Part shown: positions 32,134 to 41,853 of the stretch, in pieces
Layout of the letters: each line of letters begins with the position of its first letter
How positions within the stretch are numbered: the stretch's first letter is position 1
Assembly (NCBI GenBank): GCA_902557415.1
Contig: CACEAA010000005.1
Span: forward strand, 1 to 64,000
DNA: 64,000 bases
Source of the DNA: an uncultured Pseudomonadota bacterium
GTDB lineage: Bacteria; Pseudomonadota; Gammaproteobacteria; Ga0077536
Reading direction: 5' to 3'
Program-made: the position numbers and the translations under genes
The notes under the pieces: generated by a model
What the model was told of the DNA's origin: nothing
Seen by the model: only the letters and a program-made list of their open reading frames with translations
The model's database searches: none

Positions 32134-33135
32134 ATGCCGGACTTACCTAAAGACATGAAGGGAATACAGATCTTGGAACCGGGAGGGCCAGACGTCCTTG
32201 TGCCTAAAGTGTGCGAATTACCTATTATCAAAAACACTGAAGTTCTAATAAAAGTACACGCGGCAGGAGTTAACCGTCCCGATTGCCTGCAGAGAGCTGG
32301 TTTGTATGTTGCGCCAAAGGATGCAAGTGCTTTGCCTGGGCTTGAAGTTTCCGGTGAGATAGTTGCTACAGGAACTAACGCCGGCGATTGGAATGTCGGC
32401 GACAAAGTTGCAGCTTTGACGCACGGAGGCGGTTATGCCGAATACTGTGCCGCAGAGTTCAGCCATTGTCTGCCATGGCCTGTTGGCTTGAGTGCTGAAG
32501 AAGCCGCCACATTGCCAGAGACCACGTTTACTGTGTATCACAATTTGATGGATAGAGGTGAGCTCCAGCGTGGGGAAGTAGTTTTAATTCATGGTGGGAG
32601 TAGTGGTATTGGCTCTACCGCTATACAGATAGCCAAGGCGGCTGGAGCGACAGTGATCGTAACAGCGGGGAGTCAGGAAAAATGTGACTATTGCTTGAGG
32701 CTAGGGGCAGATTTTGCGATTGATTACAACACTAGTGATTTTGTGCAAGAAGTCCGTGACATTCAAAGTGATTCTGGCGTTGATGTAATTTTGGATATGG
32801 TGGCCGGAGCGTATGTGAAAAAGAATATAGGACTTTTGGCGCTAGATGGAAGATATATAATGATCGCTTTTTTGGGCGGTATCAGAGCTGAAATTAATTT
32901 CGGACAGTTCCTGGCAAAAAGATTAGTCTTGAAAGGTTCTACATTAAGACCGCAATCGGTTAGCCAGAAAGCGGTCATAGCTTCCCAAGTTCTTTCTCAT
33001 GTTTGGCCTCTAGTAGTTGATGGTCAAGTAACAAGCAACGTATACGCGTCTTTTCCGCTAACAGATGCCAGTGAGGCTCATCGTCTTATGGAAAGCAGTG
33101 GGCATCTAGGCAAGATTGTCCTAAAGGTTATATAA
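32134..33135 (+). CDS. NAD(P)H-quinone oxidoreductase, MDR superfamily (QOR/PIG3-like)
   Basis: This is a medium-chain reductase of the zinc-independent quinone oxidoreductase type. The 333-residue product has the substrate-domain motif AAGVNRPDCLQRAGLY (about residues 44-59) and the Rossmann motif HGGSSGIGSTAIQIAKAAGA (about 146-165). No zinc-binding cysteines are seen. ATG 32134 is used; TTG 32128 and ATG 32155 are alternatives. The physiological electron acceptor is not evident. Confidence 0.85.
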   Translation: MPDLPKDMKGIQILEPGGPDVLVPKVCELPIIKNTEVLIKVHAAGVNRPDCLQRAGLYVAPKDASALPGLEVSGEIVATGTNAGDWNVGDKVAALTHGGGYAEYCAAEFSHCLPWPVGLSAEEAATLPETTFTVYHNLMDRGELQRGEVVLIHGGSSGIGSTAIQIAKAAGATVIVTAGSQEKCDYCLRLGADFAIDYNTSDFVQEVRDIQSDSGVDVILDMVAGAYVKKNIGLLALDGRYIMIAFLGGIRAEINFGQFLAKRLVLKGSTLRPQSVSQKAVIASQVLSHVWPLVVDGQVTSNVYASFPLTDASEAHRLMESSGHLGKIVLKVI

Positions 33136-33252
33136 TGCGGTCCACAACAGCCTCGCAAAGTCATGCGGCCAGCCGCAGCTTTCGCGAATATAGGGCTAAG
33201 CCATCTACCTTACGTATGTGAAAAATCAGCGTTGCCCATAGGAGGTATCGAA

Positions 33253-34419
33253 ATGAGATCAGATTATTTGTTTACTAGTGAATCCGTGTCCGAAGGACAT
33301 CCTGATAAAGTATGTGACAGAATTTCTGACGCTATTGTTGATGCTTACCTTGGGGCAGATCCACTGTCGAGAGTGGCGGTCGAGACGTTGACTACCACTA
33401 ATCGCGTAGTGATAGCGGGAGAGGTTCGCGGGCCAAGCACAATTGATGAGATCGCTATTGAAACGATTGCGCGGAATGCGATCAGGAATATTGGATATGA
33501 GCAAGATGGCTTCCATTGGAAAAACGCGCGCGTTAGTTGTCATGTTCATAACCAATCGAGTGATATAGCTCAGGGTGTTGATAGTGCTGAAGATAAAGAT
33601 GAGGGTGCTGGAGACCAAGGTATTATGTTTGGTTACGCATGTCAGGAAACTGAAGTTTTAATGCCTGCACCGATACACTATAGCCATCGTATATTGGAGA
33701 ATTTAGCTGCAGCCCGTCATCAAGGAGATGCCGATGGGCTAGGGCCTGATTCTAAGAGTCAACTCACTCTTAAATATGAAGATGGGAAGCCCGTTGGAGC
33801 GACTTCTATTGTTGTTTCTACCCAGCACGCTGAAGGGTTAAGTCAAAATGATGTTAGAGAATTAGTTAGGCCATATGTGATCAATTCGATTCCTGAGGGC
33901 TGGATGTGTAGTGAAGAGGAGTTTTACGTCAATCCGACTGGACGCTTTGTGATTGGTGGGCCAGACGGTGATGCGGGATTAACTGGAAGAAAAATTATTG
34001 TTGATACTTATGGCGGCGCGGCTCCACACGGAGGAGGTGCGTTCTCTGGGAAAGATCCTACCAAAGTGGATAGATCAGCCGCTTATGTTGCTCGATATCT
34101 CGCAAAGAATATCGTCGCGGCTGGATTTAGTGAAAAATGTACCATACAGCTTGCTTATGCGATTGGCGTAGCAAAACCTTTATCGGTTTATGTTGATACA
34201 CATGGGACTGGTACGGTGAGTGAGGGAGCACTTGAAAAAGCAATTGGGAAAGTTATCGATCTTAGCCCTCGGGGAATACGAGAGCACTTACAATTGAGCC
34301 GACCCATATATGAGCGTACGGCTGCTTATGGACATTTTGGACGTGCTTCATCTGACGATGGTGGGTTTACTTGGGAAAAAACAGATCTTGTTGATTCCCT
34401 GAGAAGTGAGCTTTCTTAG
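33253..34419 (+). CDS. metK: S-adenosylmethionine synthetase MetK
   Basis: MetK makes S-adenosylmethionine from methionine and ATP. The longest frame begins at 33163, but ATG 33253 directly follows a strong AGGAGG ribosome site and starts the conserved [19 protein letters not shown], giving 388 residues. Other motifs are [13 protein letters not shown] (about residues 118-130) and [19 protein letters not shown] (about 260-278). A 117-base leader separates it from the previous gene; by eye no known SAM riboswitch was recognised there. The next gene, ahcY, processes the by-product of SAM-dependent methylation. Confidence 0.96.
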   Translation: MRSDYLFTSESVSEGHPDKVCDRISDAIVDAYLGADPLSRVAVETLTTTNRVVIAGEVRGPSTIDEIAIETIARNAIRNIGYEQDGFHWKNARVSCHVHNQSSDIAQGVDSAEDKDEGAGDQGIMFGYACQETEVLMPAPIHYSHRILENLAAARHQGDADGLGPDSKSQLTLKYEDGKPVGATSIVVSTQHAEGLSQNDVRELVRPYVINSIPEGWMCSEEEFYVNPTGRFVIGGPDGDAGLTGRKIIVDTYGGAAPHGGGAFSGKDPTKVDRSAAYVARYLAKNIVAAGFSEKCTIQLAYAIGVAKPLSVYVDTHGTGTVSEGALEKAIGKVIDLSPRGIREHLQLSRPIYERTAAYGHFGRASSDDGGFTWEKTDLVDSLRSELS

Positions 34420-34498
34420 TCTTCTATGCGTATCGTTGTGTAAGTAGTAAAAATGTGATTGTTATACTGTTAGAAAGATATTACCAGAGGATTGAAAA

Positions 34499-35947
34499 GT
34501 GCTTCAGAAAACAAAAAGTAGTCGGGTTGTGAAAGCTAGGAATTCAAAGATTAAGAAAGATTTCGTCGTTGCCGATCTCTCATTAGCTGATTTTGGGCGA
34601 AAGGAGATAGCGTTAGCCGAACAAGAAATGCCCGGTTTGATGGCTTTGAGGGATGAGTTCGGAAAAACGAAGCCACTCAAAGGTGCACGTATAACCGGGT
34701 CCTTGCACATGACGATTCAGACCGCTGTATTAATAGAAACTTTGCAACACCTAGGAGCTAAAGTTCGATGGGCTAGTTGCAACATTTTTTCTACCCAAGA
34801 CCATGCCGCCGCCGCGATTGCAAAGCAAGGAACGCCAGTTTATGCCGTGAAAGGCGAATCAATTGAAGACTATTGGTCTTATACGGATAAAATTCTAGAT
34901 TGGGGTAATGGGAAAGGCCCCAATATGATTTTAGACGATGGTGGCGATGCCACTATATTTGTGATTCTCGGCTATCAAGCTGAAGAAGACCCATCGATAT
35001 TGAATAAGACACCTGCAAATGATGAAGAGGCCATGCTCTTCGCTCAACTAAAAAAATCGTTGAAGAGAGATCCCGGCAGATTTCACAGAATTCTCAGAGA
35101 AATTCGTGGGGTTACAGAAGAAACGACAACTGGAGTCCACCGGTTATATCAACTGCTGGAGAAGAATCAGTTGTTATTTCCTGCGATGAACGTGAACGAC
35201 TCTGTAACTAAATCAAAGTTTGATAATTTATATGGCTGCCGACATTCGTTGGTAGATGCGATTTTTAGGGCAACAGATGTCATGATTTCTGGAAAAGTTG
35301 CGGTGGTTGCGGGTTACGGTGATGTAGGGAAGGGCTCATGCCAGTCCTTGAAGGGTCAAGGTGCGCGCGTGATTGTTACCGAGATTGATCCGATTTGTGC
35401 CCTTCAAGCGTCCATGGAAGGCTATGAGGTAATGCCCATGGACCAAGCATGTCTCGAAGGCGATATATTCGTAACAACCACTGGCAATGCCGATGTGATC
35501 ACTGAGCAGCACATGAAAAAAATGAAGGATTTGTCAATTGTCTGCAACATTGGTCATTTTGATAGTGAGATCCAGGTTGAAAAATTGAGAAAATACAAAT
35601 GGACCGAAATTAAACCGCAAGTTCATAAAATTGCCATTAAGCCAAATAAAAGTATTCTTCTTTTGGCTGAAGGGAGATTGGTTAATCTTGGCTGCGCTAC
35701 CGGTCACCCAAGCTTTGTTATGTCGGCGAGTTTTACAAATCAAACTATAGCTCAAATAGAGATGTTCAACCATCCCGAGCGGTACCCACTCGGGGTCTAT
35801 GTGCTTCCTAAACTTTTGGATGAAAAAGTAGCTCGTCTGCATTTAGATAAACTTGGTGTAGGTTTGGATACACTGAAGAAAAAACAGGCGGATTATATCG
35901 GCGTCCCGGTGAATGGGCCGTACAAACCAGACCACTATAGATACTGA
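34499..35947 (+). CDS. ahcY: Adenosylhomocysteinase AhcY
   Basis: AhcY hydrolyses S-adenosylhomocysteine to adenosine and homocysteine. The 482-residue product has [15 protein letters not shown] (about residues 64-78), [20 protein letters not shown], the NAD motif [12 protein letters not shown] (about 271-282), and the C-terminal KPDHYRY. The length reflects the insertion typical of the bacterial long form. It starts with GTG. With metK it forms most of the activated-methyl cycle, so the organism detoxifies SAH by hydrolysis rather than through Pfs/LuxS, at least in part. Confidence 0.96.
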   Translation: MLQKTKSSRVVKARNSKIKKDFVVADLSLADFGRKEIALAEQEMPGLMALRDEFGKTKPLKGARITGSLHMTIQTAVLIETLQHLGAKVRWASCNIFSTQDHAAAAIAKQGTPVYAVKGESIEDYWSYTDKILDWGNGKGPNMILDDGGDATIFVILGYQAEEDPSILNKTPANDEEAMLFAQLKKSLKRDPGRFHRILREIRGVTEETTTGVHRLYQLLEKNQLLFPAMNVNDSVTKSKFDNLYGCRHSLVDAIFRATDVMISGKVAVVAGYGDVGKGSCQSLKGQGARVIVTEIDPICALQASMEGYEVMPMDQACLEGDIFVTTTGNADVITEQHMKKMKDLSIVCNIGHFDSEIQVEKLRKYKWTEIKPQVHKIAIKPNKSILLLAEGRLVNLGCATGHPSFVMSASFTNQTIAQIEMFNHPERYPLGVYVLPKLLDEKVARLHLDKLGVGLDTLKKKQADYIGVPVNGPYKPDHYRY

Positions 35948-36065
35948 TCTGAATACTGCGTACATAGTAACTTTTTGTTGACATGTCTGGAGCAAATTAA
36001 AAGCATTGGGCTCAGGGCCTTCCGACCTATTGTCATGGCGATGTGAATATGTGCGACAGTCCGAG

Positions 36066-36071
36066 TATAAT
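36066..36071 (+). promoter_or_regulatory. Candidate -10 box upstream of cysS
   Basis: A perfect TATAAT lies 37 bases before the cysS ATG in a 160-base spacer. The hexamer GTGAAT 17 bases upstream is a poor -35 match, so this is a tentative promoter for cysS-sufE. Confidence 0.4.
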
Positions 36072-36107
36072 GATGGACTGTGGTATTGCTAGATTAGTGG
36101 TTTAAAA

Positions 36108-37487
36108 ATGGGCTTGAAACTATACAACTCTTTGACGCGGGGAAAAGAAAAATTTCAACCGATTAGGTCGGATGAAGTGTCGATGTATGTTTGTGGTCCT
36201 ACTGTCTACAACCCGCCGCATATAGGAAATGCTAGGGCAGCGGTTGTGTTCGATGTTTTGTATCGCTCATTACAGCGACATTATTCCAACGTGCGCTATG
36301 TCCGAAATATAACTGATCTAGACGACAAGATTAATGCCGCAGCGGCAGAACAAAACGTCTCTGTTACCGAGATTACTAACAAGTACACACAACAATATCA
36401 CGACGATATTTCCGCGCTGGGAGTTTTACCACCTAATGTAGAACCAAAAGCGACAGAGCATATACCTCAGATGATCGAGCTGATCCAAACGCTATTATCC
36501 AAAGGGCATGCTTACGCTAAAGACGGACATGTGTTGTTCGACGTCCCCTCTTTTGATTCATACGGGAGGTTGTCAGGTCAGAAATTGTTAGATATGCAGG
36601 CTGGCTCAAGGATTGAAGTCGAATCCTATAAGAACAGTCCTTACGATTTTGTACTTTGGAAGCCGTCTTCTGATGATCTGCCTGGCTGGGATAGTCCCTG
36701 GGGGCGAGGCAGGCCTGGCTGGCACATGGAGTGTTCTGCAATGATCAAAGAGCATTTAGGCTCTGTAATTGATATTCATGGTGGCGGGAATGATCTCCAG
36801 TTCCCACATCACGAAAATGAGATTGCACAATCCTGCTGTGCCAATAATGAAGTAGCTCTCGCAAAGTATTGGGTACATAACGGGTTTGTAGAGATTGGAG
36901 ACGAGAAAATGTCAAAGTCTCTAGGCAATGTGCTTTTAGTAAAGGAGCTACTTAGTTTATATCCTGGAGAAGTGATTAGGCTTGCTCTGATTAAAACAAA
37001 GTATAGGGAGCCAATAAGTTGGGGCGTCGAATTGCTAGACCAAGCGCAAGAGCAGTTGAATAAAATATATGGCGCGCTTCGGAAGCTAAGTCCTATTGAC
37101 GTGACGGGCCGTAAATTAGAACCATCTCAACGTTTCTGCAAAGCAATGGACGATGATCTAAATACGTCGCTCGCCATTACAGAACTAGTGTCTCTGACGG
37201 TTAAGGCGAAGCGCGAAAGTAATTACTCCGAGCTTGCGAGGATTAAGAGCAATATTCTTGGCGCAGGAAATGAATTAGGACTCCTTCAAGGCTCGCCGGA
37301 TGAATGGTTCAAATCCAAGCCCACTTTAGACTTAGATATAAAGAAAGTGGAAGCTTTAATTGCAAAAAGAAATGCTGCCCGCATCACCTCCGATTGGGGT
37401 AGCGCTGATGCCGCGCGGGATGAATTGCTGAACATGGGAGTGCAAATTTTAGATACTGAAAATGGGACGGAGTGGCGGGCAAAATGA
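36108..37487 (+). CDS. cysS: Cysteinyl-tRNA synthetase
   Basis: CysS charges tRNA-Cys. The 459-residue product has the class-I motif PPHIGNARAAV (HIGH equivalent, about residues 34-44), the zinc-site region MYVCGPTVYNPPH, GWHMECSAMIKEHLG (about 204-218), and KMSKS (about 266-270). Its stop overlaps the sufE ATG as ATGA. Confidence 0.96.
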   Translation: MGLKLYNSLTRGKEKFQPIRSDEVSMYVCGPTVYNPPHIGNARAAVVFDVLYRSLQRHYSNVRYVRNITDLDDKINAAAAEQNVSVTEITNKYTQQYHDDISALGVLPPNVEPKATEHIPQMIELIQTLLSKGHAYAKDGHVLFDVPSFDSYGRLSGQKLLDMQAGSRIEVESYKNSPYDFVLWKPSSDDLPGWDSPWGRGRPGWHMECSAMIKEHLGSVIDIHGGGNDLQFPHHENEIAQSCCANNEVALAKYWVHNGFVEIGDEKMSKSLGNVLLVKELLSLYPGEVIRLALIKTKYREPISWGVELLDQAQEQLNKIYGALRKLSPIDVTGRKLEPSQRFCKAMDDDLNTSLAITELVSLTVKAKRESNYSELARIKSNILGAGNELGLLQGSPDEWFKSKPTLDLDIKKVEALIAKRNAARITSDWGSADAARDELLNMGVQILDTENGTEWRAK

Positions 37488-37960
37488 CTCAAAGTAACCA
37501 CGATGTAGAGCTTAAAGCGTCTCAAGAAATCTTGGATGCTCAAAAAGAGTTGTCAGAAATGTTTGATTTATTCGATGACTGGACAGATAAATACCAATGC
37601 ATTATCGACTTTGGGCGGCAAGCCGATCCATTCCCAGAGGAATGGAAGACCGAAGCGAATAGGCTTGATGGTTGCCAATCGCAGGTATGGATGGTGACTA
37701 AACGTAAAGATGACTTGTTAGAATATGCCGCCACCAGTGACTCAGCAATCGTGGCCGGGCTGATCGCAATGCTACTCTCCGTGTATTCCAATAGAAGGCC
37801 CTCTGAAATTTTGTCTACGCCGCCTGAATTTATTAAAGACCTAGACTTGTCCGACCATCTGTCTCCTACTAGAAGCAATGGGTTACATGCGATGATCCAG
37901 CGAATTAGACATTTCGCTGTTGAGGCCATGATTAACAAATCTCTAACAGAAGAAAAATAA
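37484..37960 (+). CDS. sufE: SufE-family cysteine desulfuration acceptor
   Basis: SufE accepts persulfide sulfur from a SufS-type desulfurase and delivers it for Fe-S cluster assembly. The 158-residue product has the key cysteine in LDGCQSQVW (about residue 63) and the RPSEIL and HLSPTRSNGL blocks typical of SufE. ATG 37484 overlaps the cysS stop. No suf operon is nearby, so the partner desulfurase is elsewhere; the CsdE paralogue is the main alternative. Confidence 0.9.
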   Translation: MTQSNHDVELKASQEILDAQKELSEMFDLFDDWTDKYQCIIDFGRQADPFPEEWKTEANRLDGCQSQVWMVTKRKDDLLEYAATSDSAIVAGLIAMLLSVYSNRRPSEILSTPPEFIKDLDLSDHLSPTRSNGLHAMIQRIRHFAVEAMINKSLTEEK

Positions 37961-37964
37961 CATC

Positions 37965-40900
37965 ATGAATCGGCAGTTTAAGGAAAGTAAAATATTAGAG
38001 CTTCCTTCCCTTGAGAAGGACACGCTACTTGCATGGGAGGAGGCTAAGGTATTTCCTGCCCTTGACGAAATTAGAAAAGATGGTCCCGTCTTCACGTTTT
38101 TTGAAGGTCCGCCAACAGCTAATGGTCGCCCAGGAATACATCACGTCGTTGGAAGAACAATTAAAGATGTGTTTTGTCGTTATAAGAGTCTAAAAGGTTA
38201 TCAGGTTTTACGGAAAGGTGGTTGGGACACTCACGGCCTACCTGTCGAGATTGAGGTCGAGAAGCAACTAGGACTTGATGGAAGAGAAGAGGTCGAGGAA
38301 TACGGTATTGCTGAATTCAATAAAGCGTGTAGAGAAAGTGTGCTCAGGTATAAGGAGGAATGGGACGAGCTGACTAAAAGAATAGGGTACTGGGTGGACT
38401 TGGATCAGCCGTACGTAACTTTCGAAAATAATTATATCGAATCCGTATGGTGGTTGATAAAGCGCATCTATGAAAACGGTCAGCTTTACAAAGGACATAA
38501 AATTCAATGGTACAGCCCAGGAACTGGCACTGTGTTATCGTCACATGAGGTATCCCTAGGATATAAAGAGGTAGTGGACCCTAGCGTATTTATCCGGTTC
38601 AAATCGGCGACGGATCCTAATACTAGTTATTTAGCATGGACGACTACGCCATGGACTCTTATATCAAATGTGGCGCTCGTCATTAACCCCAAAATTAACT
38701 ACGTAGAAATTAAGACTGCGAGTGAATCATTGATCTTGGCGGAGGATTGTCTAGGAATCATTGATGAAGACTATAAAATTGTAAAGCACATGTCAGGCGA
38801 AGAATTGTTAACTAAAGAATATGAGCCGCTGTATAAGGTTGGTAGCTTAGAACCGGAACGGAGCGCGTTTAAGATATTCAGTGCAGATTATGTCACTGTG
38901 GAGGACGGCTCAGGTATTGTCCACATAGCTCCCGCATTTGGGGCAGATGACAATCAGGTTGGGAAGCAATATGGATTGCCGCTAATCAATCCTGTGCTGC
39001 CCAATGGAATCTTTGAGGACCATACTCCTTTAGTAGGGGGGCTATGGTTTAAAGATGCTGACAAGCCAATTATTCGAGACTTGAAAAAACGAGGGTTGCT
39101 GTATAAGAGGCTCGATTATAAACATAACTATCCTCACGACTGGCGTAAAGGTACGCCACTAATGAGCTACCCTGTCGATAGTTGGTTCGTTAGTACGACG
39201 GAAATTAAAGAACAGATGGTGGAGGCAAACCAAACTATTAACTGGCATCCCCCTGCAATAAAAGAAGGTCGATTCGGCAATTGGCTGGAGAATAATGTTG
39301 ATTGGGCATTAAGCAGAAAACGTTACTGGGGGACGCCGTTACCAATTTGGACGTCAGATACTCCTGGTTCAAATTATTTTGAGGTTATCGGGTCGTTAGA
39401 GGAGCTTAAGTCTAAGTGTAATGATTTGAGTGGCGATGACTCTGAAATCGACTTGCACAGACCATTTGTGGATGAAATAACGTGGCCGTCGCCTGATGGT
39501 GGAACAATGCGGCGTGTTCCTGACGTTCTAGATGTCTGGTTCGATTCAGGCGCTATGCCTTTCGCACAATGGCATTACCCGTTTGAAAATAAAGAATTGT
39601 TTGAGAAGCATTTTCCTGCAGATTTTATCTGCGAGGGGGTTGATCAAACTCGAGGTTGGTTCTACACATTACACGCGATAGGATCGCTTGTAGAGCAAAG
39701 TGTCGCGTTTAAAAACGTTGTTGTTAATGGATTGGTATTGGACGCGAATGGAGAAAAAATGTCCAAATCTAAGGGTAATACCGTTGACCCGTTCGATGTG
39801 GTAGAGCGTTTTGGTGCAGACGTGGTCAGATGGTACATGATGAGTAATTCAAGCCCTTGGGATAATATGAAATTCTCCGAACTCGGGCTTAATGAAGTCA
39901 GAGGAAAGCTTTTTGGGACCATAGAGAATGTTTACCGATTTATGGCTAGTTACGCGAATATTGATGGTTTTCTTTATCAGCAAGAGAGAATAAAGGCATC
40001 ATCTCGCCCTGAGCTTGACCAATGGGCGCTAAGTCGGTTATCTACAACTTCAAAGATTGTGGATGAAGCCCTCTCAAATTACGATTGTACCCAAGCTGCG
40101 AGAGCTATCGAAGAATATGTCGAGGAACTATCAAATTGGTACATTAGGAGGTCAAGACCTAGGTTTTGGGCCGCAAAAAAAGCGGTTGCTAACATTGAAG
40201 AAGGCGAAGAACACGATAAGGAATCTGCATACCAAACTACATTTGATTGTCTGCTTGGACTCTCGAAATTGATGAGTCCTATAGCCCCATTTTTTAGTGA
40301 ATGGTTGTATTTGAGATTGACGGAAGTAAGTCAGAGTGAGACTTATCAGTCAGTTCATCATAGTGATTTTCCTAGGGTAGATACCGCTGACATCAACAAA
40401 CATCTTGAACATAAAATGGCTTTAGCGAGACAAATAGTTCAGCTTGTTCTGTTGCTGAGAAACCGCGTTAGCATTAATGTGCGACAGCCTTTATCGAGAC
40501 TTCTTGTGATAGAGGCTACCGCAGCCGACCGAGAAATCGTCGAATCAATGAAGACAATAATCTTAGAAGAGGTGAATATTAAAAGTATTGAATTTGTAGA
40601 AAACTCTGACGGTATTGTCAGCCGCACCGCGAAAGCTAACTACAAGACTTTGGGACCTAAACTGGGTAAGAACATGAAAAAGGCTGCGAAGTTGATCTCG
40701 GAGCTTTCTCCGTCTGATGTAGAGAAATTGACTAGCTCTGGAACCTTTGACTTGCGAGTTGACGGTTTTTCAGTGGAGCTCTCCAAGGATGATGTCGAAA
40801 TCATACATACCGAAGTCGACGACTGGATTGTGGCGCAGGAGAATGGTGTGACGGTTGCGATCGACACAGAAATTACCCAAGAACTTCTTAGTCAAGGTTA

Positions 40901-41153
40901 TGCTAGGGAGGTGATCAATCGAATTCAATCTTTGCGTAAAGAGCTAGATCTAAACCTTACCGACCGGATCTCTGTATTTGTGGAAGGGAGTAAAAATATA
41001 ATTGAGGCTGTCTCTAGTAATATAGAAATCATTAAGAGCGAGACCTTGTCGACGCAGTTTCTCTTCGAGAGTTCAAAAACCAAAGATGCAGTTGAACATT
41101 TTACAATAAACGACGAGACTATAAGCATTTCTATCGAACTAGATGAGCAATAA
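37965..41153 (+). CDS. ileS: Isoleucyl-tRNA synthetase, IleRS2 type with GIHH signature
   Basis: This charges tRNA-Ile. The 1062-residue product is of the eukaryote-like type 2 form rather than the usual bacterial ~940-residue type 1. The HIGH signature reads GRPGIHHVVGRTIKD (GIHH at residues 57-60), with the first and third residues swapped from HxGH; KMSKSKGN is intact (598-602). IleRS2 enzymes tolerate mupirocin, and the GxHH swap is the form reported for hyper-resistance. The gene begins four bases after sufE and is followed after five by mlaC; the usual ileS-lspA neighbour is absent. Whether a type 1 ileS coexists elsewhere is unknown. Confidence 0.95.
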   Translation: MNRQFKESKILELPSLEKDTLLAWEEAKVFPALDEIRKDGPVFTFFEGPPTANGRPGIHHVVGRTIKDVFCRYKSLKGYQVLRKGGWDTHGLPVEIEVEKQLGLDGREEVEEYGIAEFNKACRESVLRYKEEWDELTKRIGYWVDLDQPYVTFENNYIESVWWLIKRIYENGQLYKGHKIQWYSPGTGTVLSSHEVSLGYKEVVDPSVFIRFKSATDPNTSYLAWTTTPWTLISNVALVINPKINYVEIKTASESLILAEDCLGIIDEDYKIVKHMSGEELLTKEYEPLYKVGSLEPERSAFKIFSADYVTVEDGSGIVHIAPAFGADDNQVGKQYGLPLINPVLPNGIFEDHTPLVGGLWFKDADKPIIRDLKKRGLLYKRLDYKHNYPHDWRKGTPLMSYPVDSWFVSTTEIKEQMVEANQTINWHPPAIKEGRFGNWLENNVDWALSRKRYWGTPLPIWTSDTPGSNYFEVIGSLEELKSKCNDLSGDDSEIDLHRPFVDEITWPSPDGGTMRRVPDVLDVWFDSGAMPFAQWHYPFENKELFEKHFPADFICEGVDQTRGWFYTLHAIGSLVEQSVAFKNVVVNGLVLDANGEKMSKSKGNTVDPFDVVERFGADVVRWYMMSNSSPWDNMKFSELGLNEVRGKLFGTIENVYRFMASYANIDGFLYQQERIKASSRPELDQWALSRLSTTSKIVDEALSNYDCTQAARAIEEYVEELSNWYIRRSRPRFWAAKKAVANIEEGEEHDKESAYQTTFDCLLGLSKLMSPIAPFFSEWLYLRLTEVSQSETYQSVHHSDFPRVDTADINKHLEHKMALARQIVQLVLLLRNRVSINVRQPLSRLLVIEATAADREIVESMKTIILEEVNIKSIEFVENSDGIVSRTAKANYKTLGPKLGKNMKKAAKLISELSPSDVEKLTSSGTFDLRVDGFSVELSKDDVEIIHTEVDDWIVAQENGVTVAIDTEITQELLSQGYAREVINRIQSLRKELDLNLTDRISVFVEGSKNIIEAVSSNIEIIKSETLSTQFLFESSKTKDAVEHFTINDETISISIELDEQ

Positions 41154-41158
41154 AACGT

Positions 41159-41809
41159 ATGCAGAATACTAAGTATTCGCAAAACTATGTATATTTATTG
41201 AAAAGACTTGCGTTAAGTGTACTGCTCGTCTTTGGTTTTACCGCCCCTTTTGCTAACACCTCCCTTACGCCAACTGAGATGATCGAAGGGACTATAAGTA
41301 AAGCGGTTCTGGCCTTAAAAAAAACCAACGGCAGTCAGGCAGAAAAGTGGGAAGCAATTGGGCTTATTATTGATCATTCTTTCGATTTTAGAAGCATGTC
41401 ACAGAACCCATTGTCAGAAGATTGGAAAATGGCGTCTAGAGAAGAAAGGCGACTGTTCGTGAGTTTTTTTTCTCAGTATCTAGAAGATACTTATCGAAAT
41501 AAACTGATCCTAACTGGCGACCAAGCGATTAAAATTCTTAGCGAACAAATCAGAAGAACAAGAGCCGTAGTTGAAACACAGGTGTCCAGCTCCGGTAAAA
41601 GTGTCCAGGTAACCTACAGACTGAAAGATAATGGTGGAGACTGGTTTATTTATGACGTTTTAGTTGCAGGTGTGAGCGTTGTGGATGAAGCGCGGGAAAT
41701 GTTTGACGCGATTATTAAGGCGGAAGGTATCGATGGCATGAAAGACGATCTGGAAAATCGGGTCAATATATACAAAAAAAAGTACGGGGCACTCCCCGAT
41801 CTATCCTGA
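41159..41809 (+). CDS. MlaC/Ttg2D-family phospholipid-binding protein, orphan
   Basis: MlaC-type proteins shuttle phospholipids across the periplasm. The 216-residue product has a signal peptide with LALSVLLVFGFTAPFA (cleavage near residue 33), and the Ttg2D-like core with WKMASREERRLFVSFFSQYLEDTYRNKL and WFIYDVLVAGVSVV (about residues 162-175). No mlaF, mlaE, mlaD or mlaB is adjacent; it sits directly downstream of ileS. It may be a hopanoid-associated or solitary relative; the exact role is open. Confidence 0.8.
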   Translation: MQNTKYSQNYVYLLKRLALSVLLVFGFTAPFANTSLTPTEMIEGTISKAVLALKKTNGSQAEKWEAIGLIIDHSFDFRSMSQNPLSEDWKMASREERRLFVSFFSQYLEDTYRNKLILTGDQAIKILSEQIRRTRAVVETQVSSSGKSVQVTYRLKDNGGDWFIYDVLVAGVSVVDEAREMFDAIIKAEGIDGMKDDLENRVNIYKKKYGALPDLS

Positions 41810-41853
41810 CTGTGAGCTTGGCGTCTGCATGATATTTCAGAGAAGTGATTTTT

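Noticed and set aside
33163-33252. Extended N-terminus of metK
   Set aside because: The added 30 residues are not MetK-like and the strong AGGAGG before ATG 33253 fixes the start.
33136-33252. SAM or SAM/SAH riboswitch in the metK leader
   Set aside because: Short hairpin and a CACAACAGCC patch were noted, but no full consensus match was found by eye.
34420-34498. SAH riboswitch before ahcY
   Set aside because: The 79-base leader lacks the conserved SAH riboswitch blocks.
35977-35982. TTGACA as cysS -35 box
   Set aside because: It lies far (about 83 bases) from the TATAAT at 36066, well outside promoter spacing.
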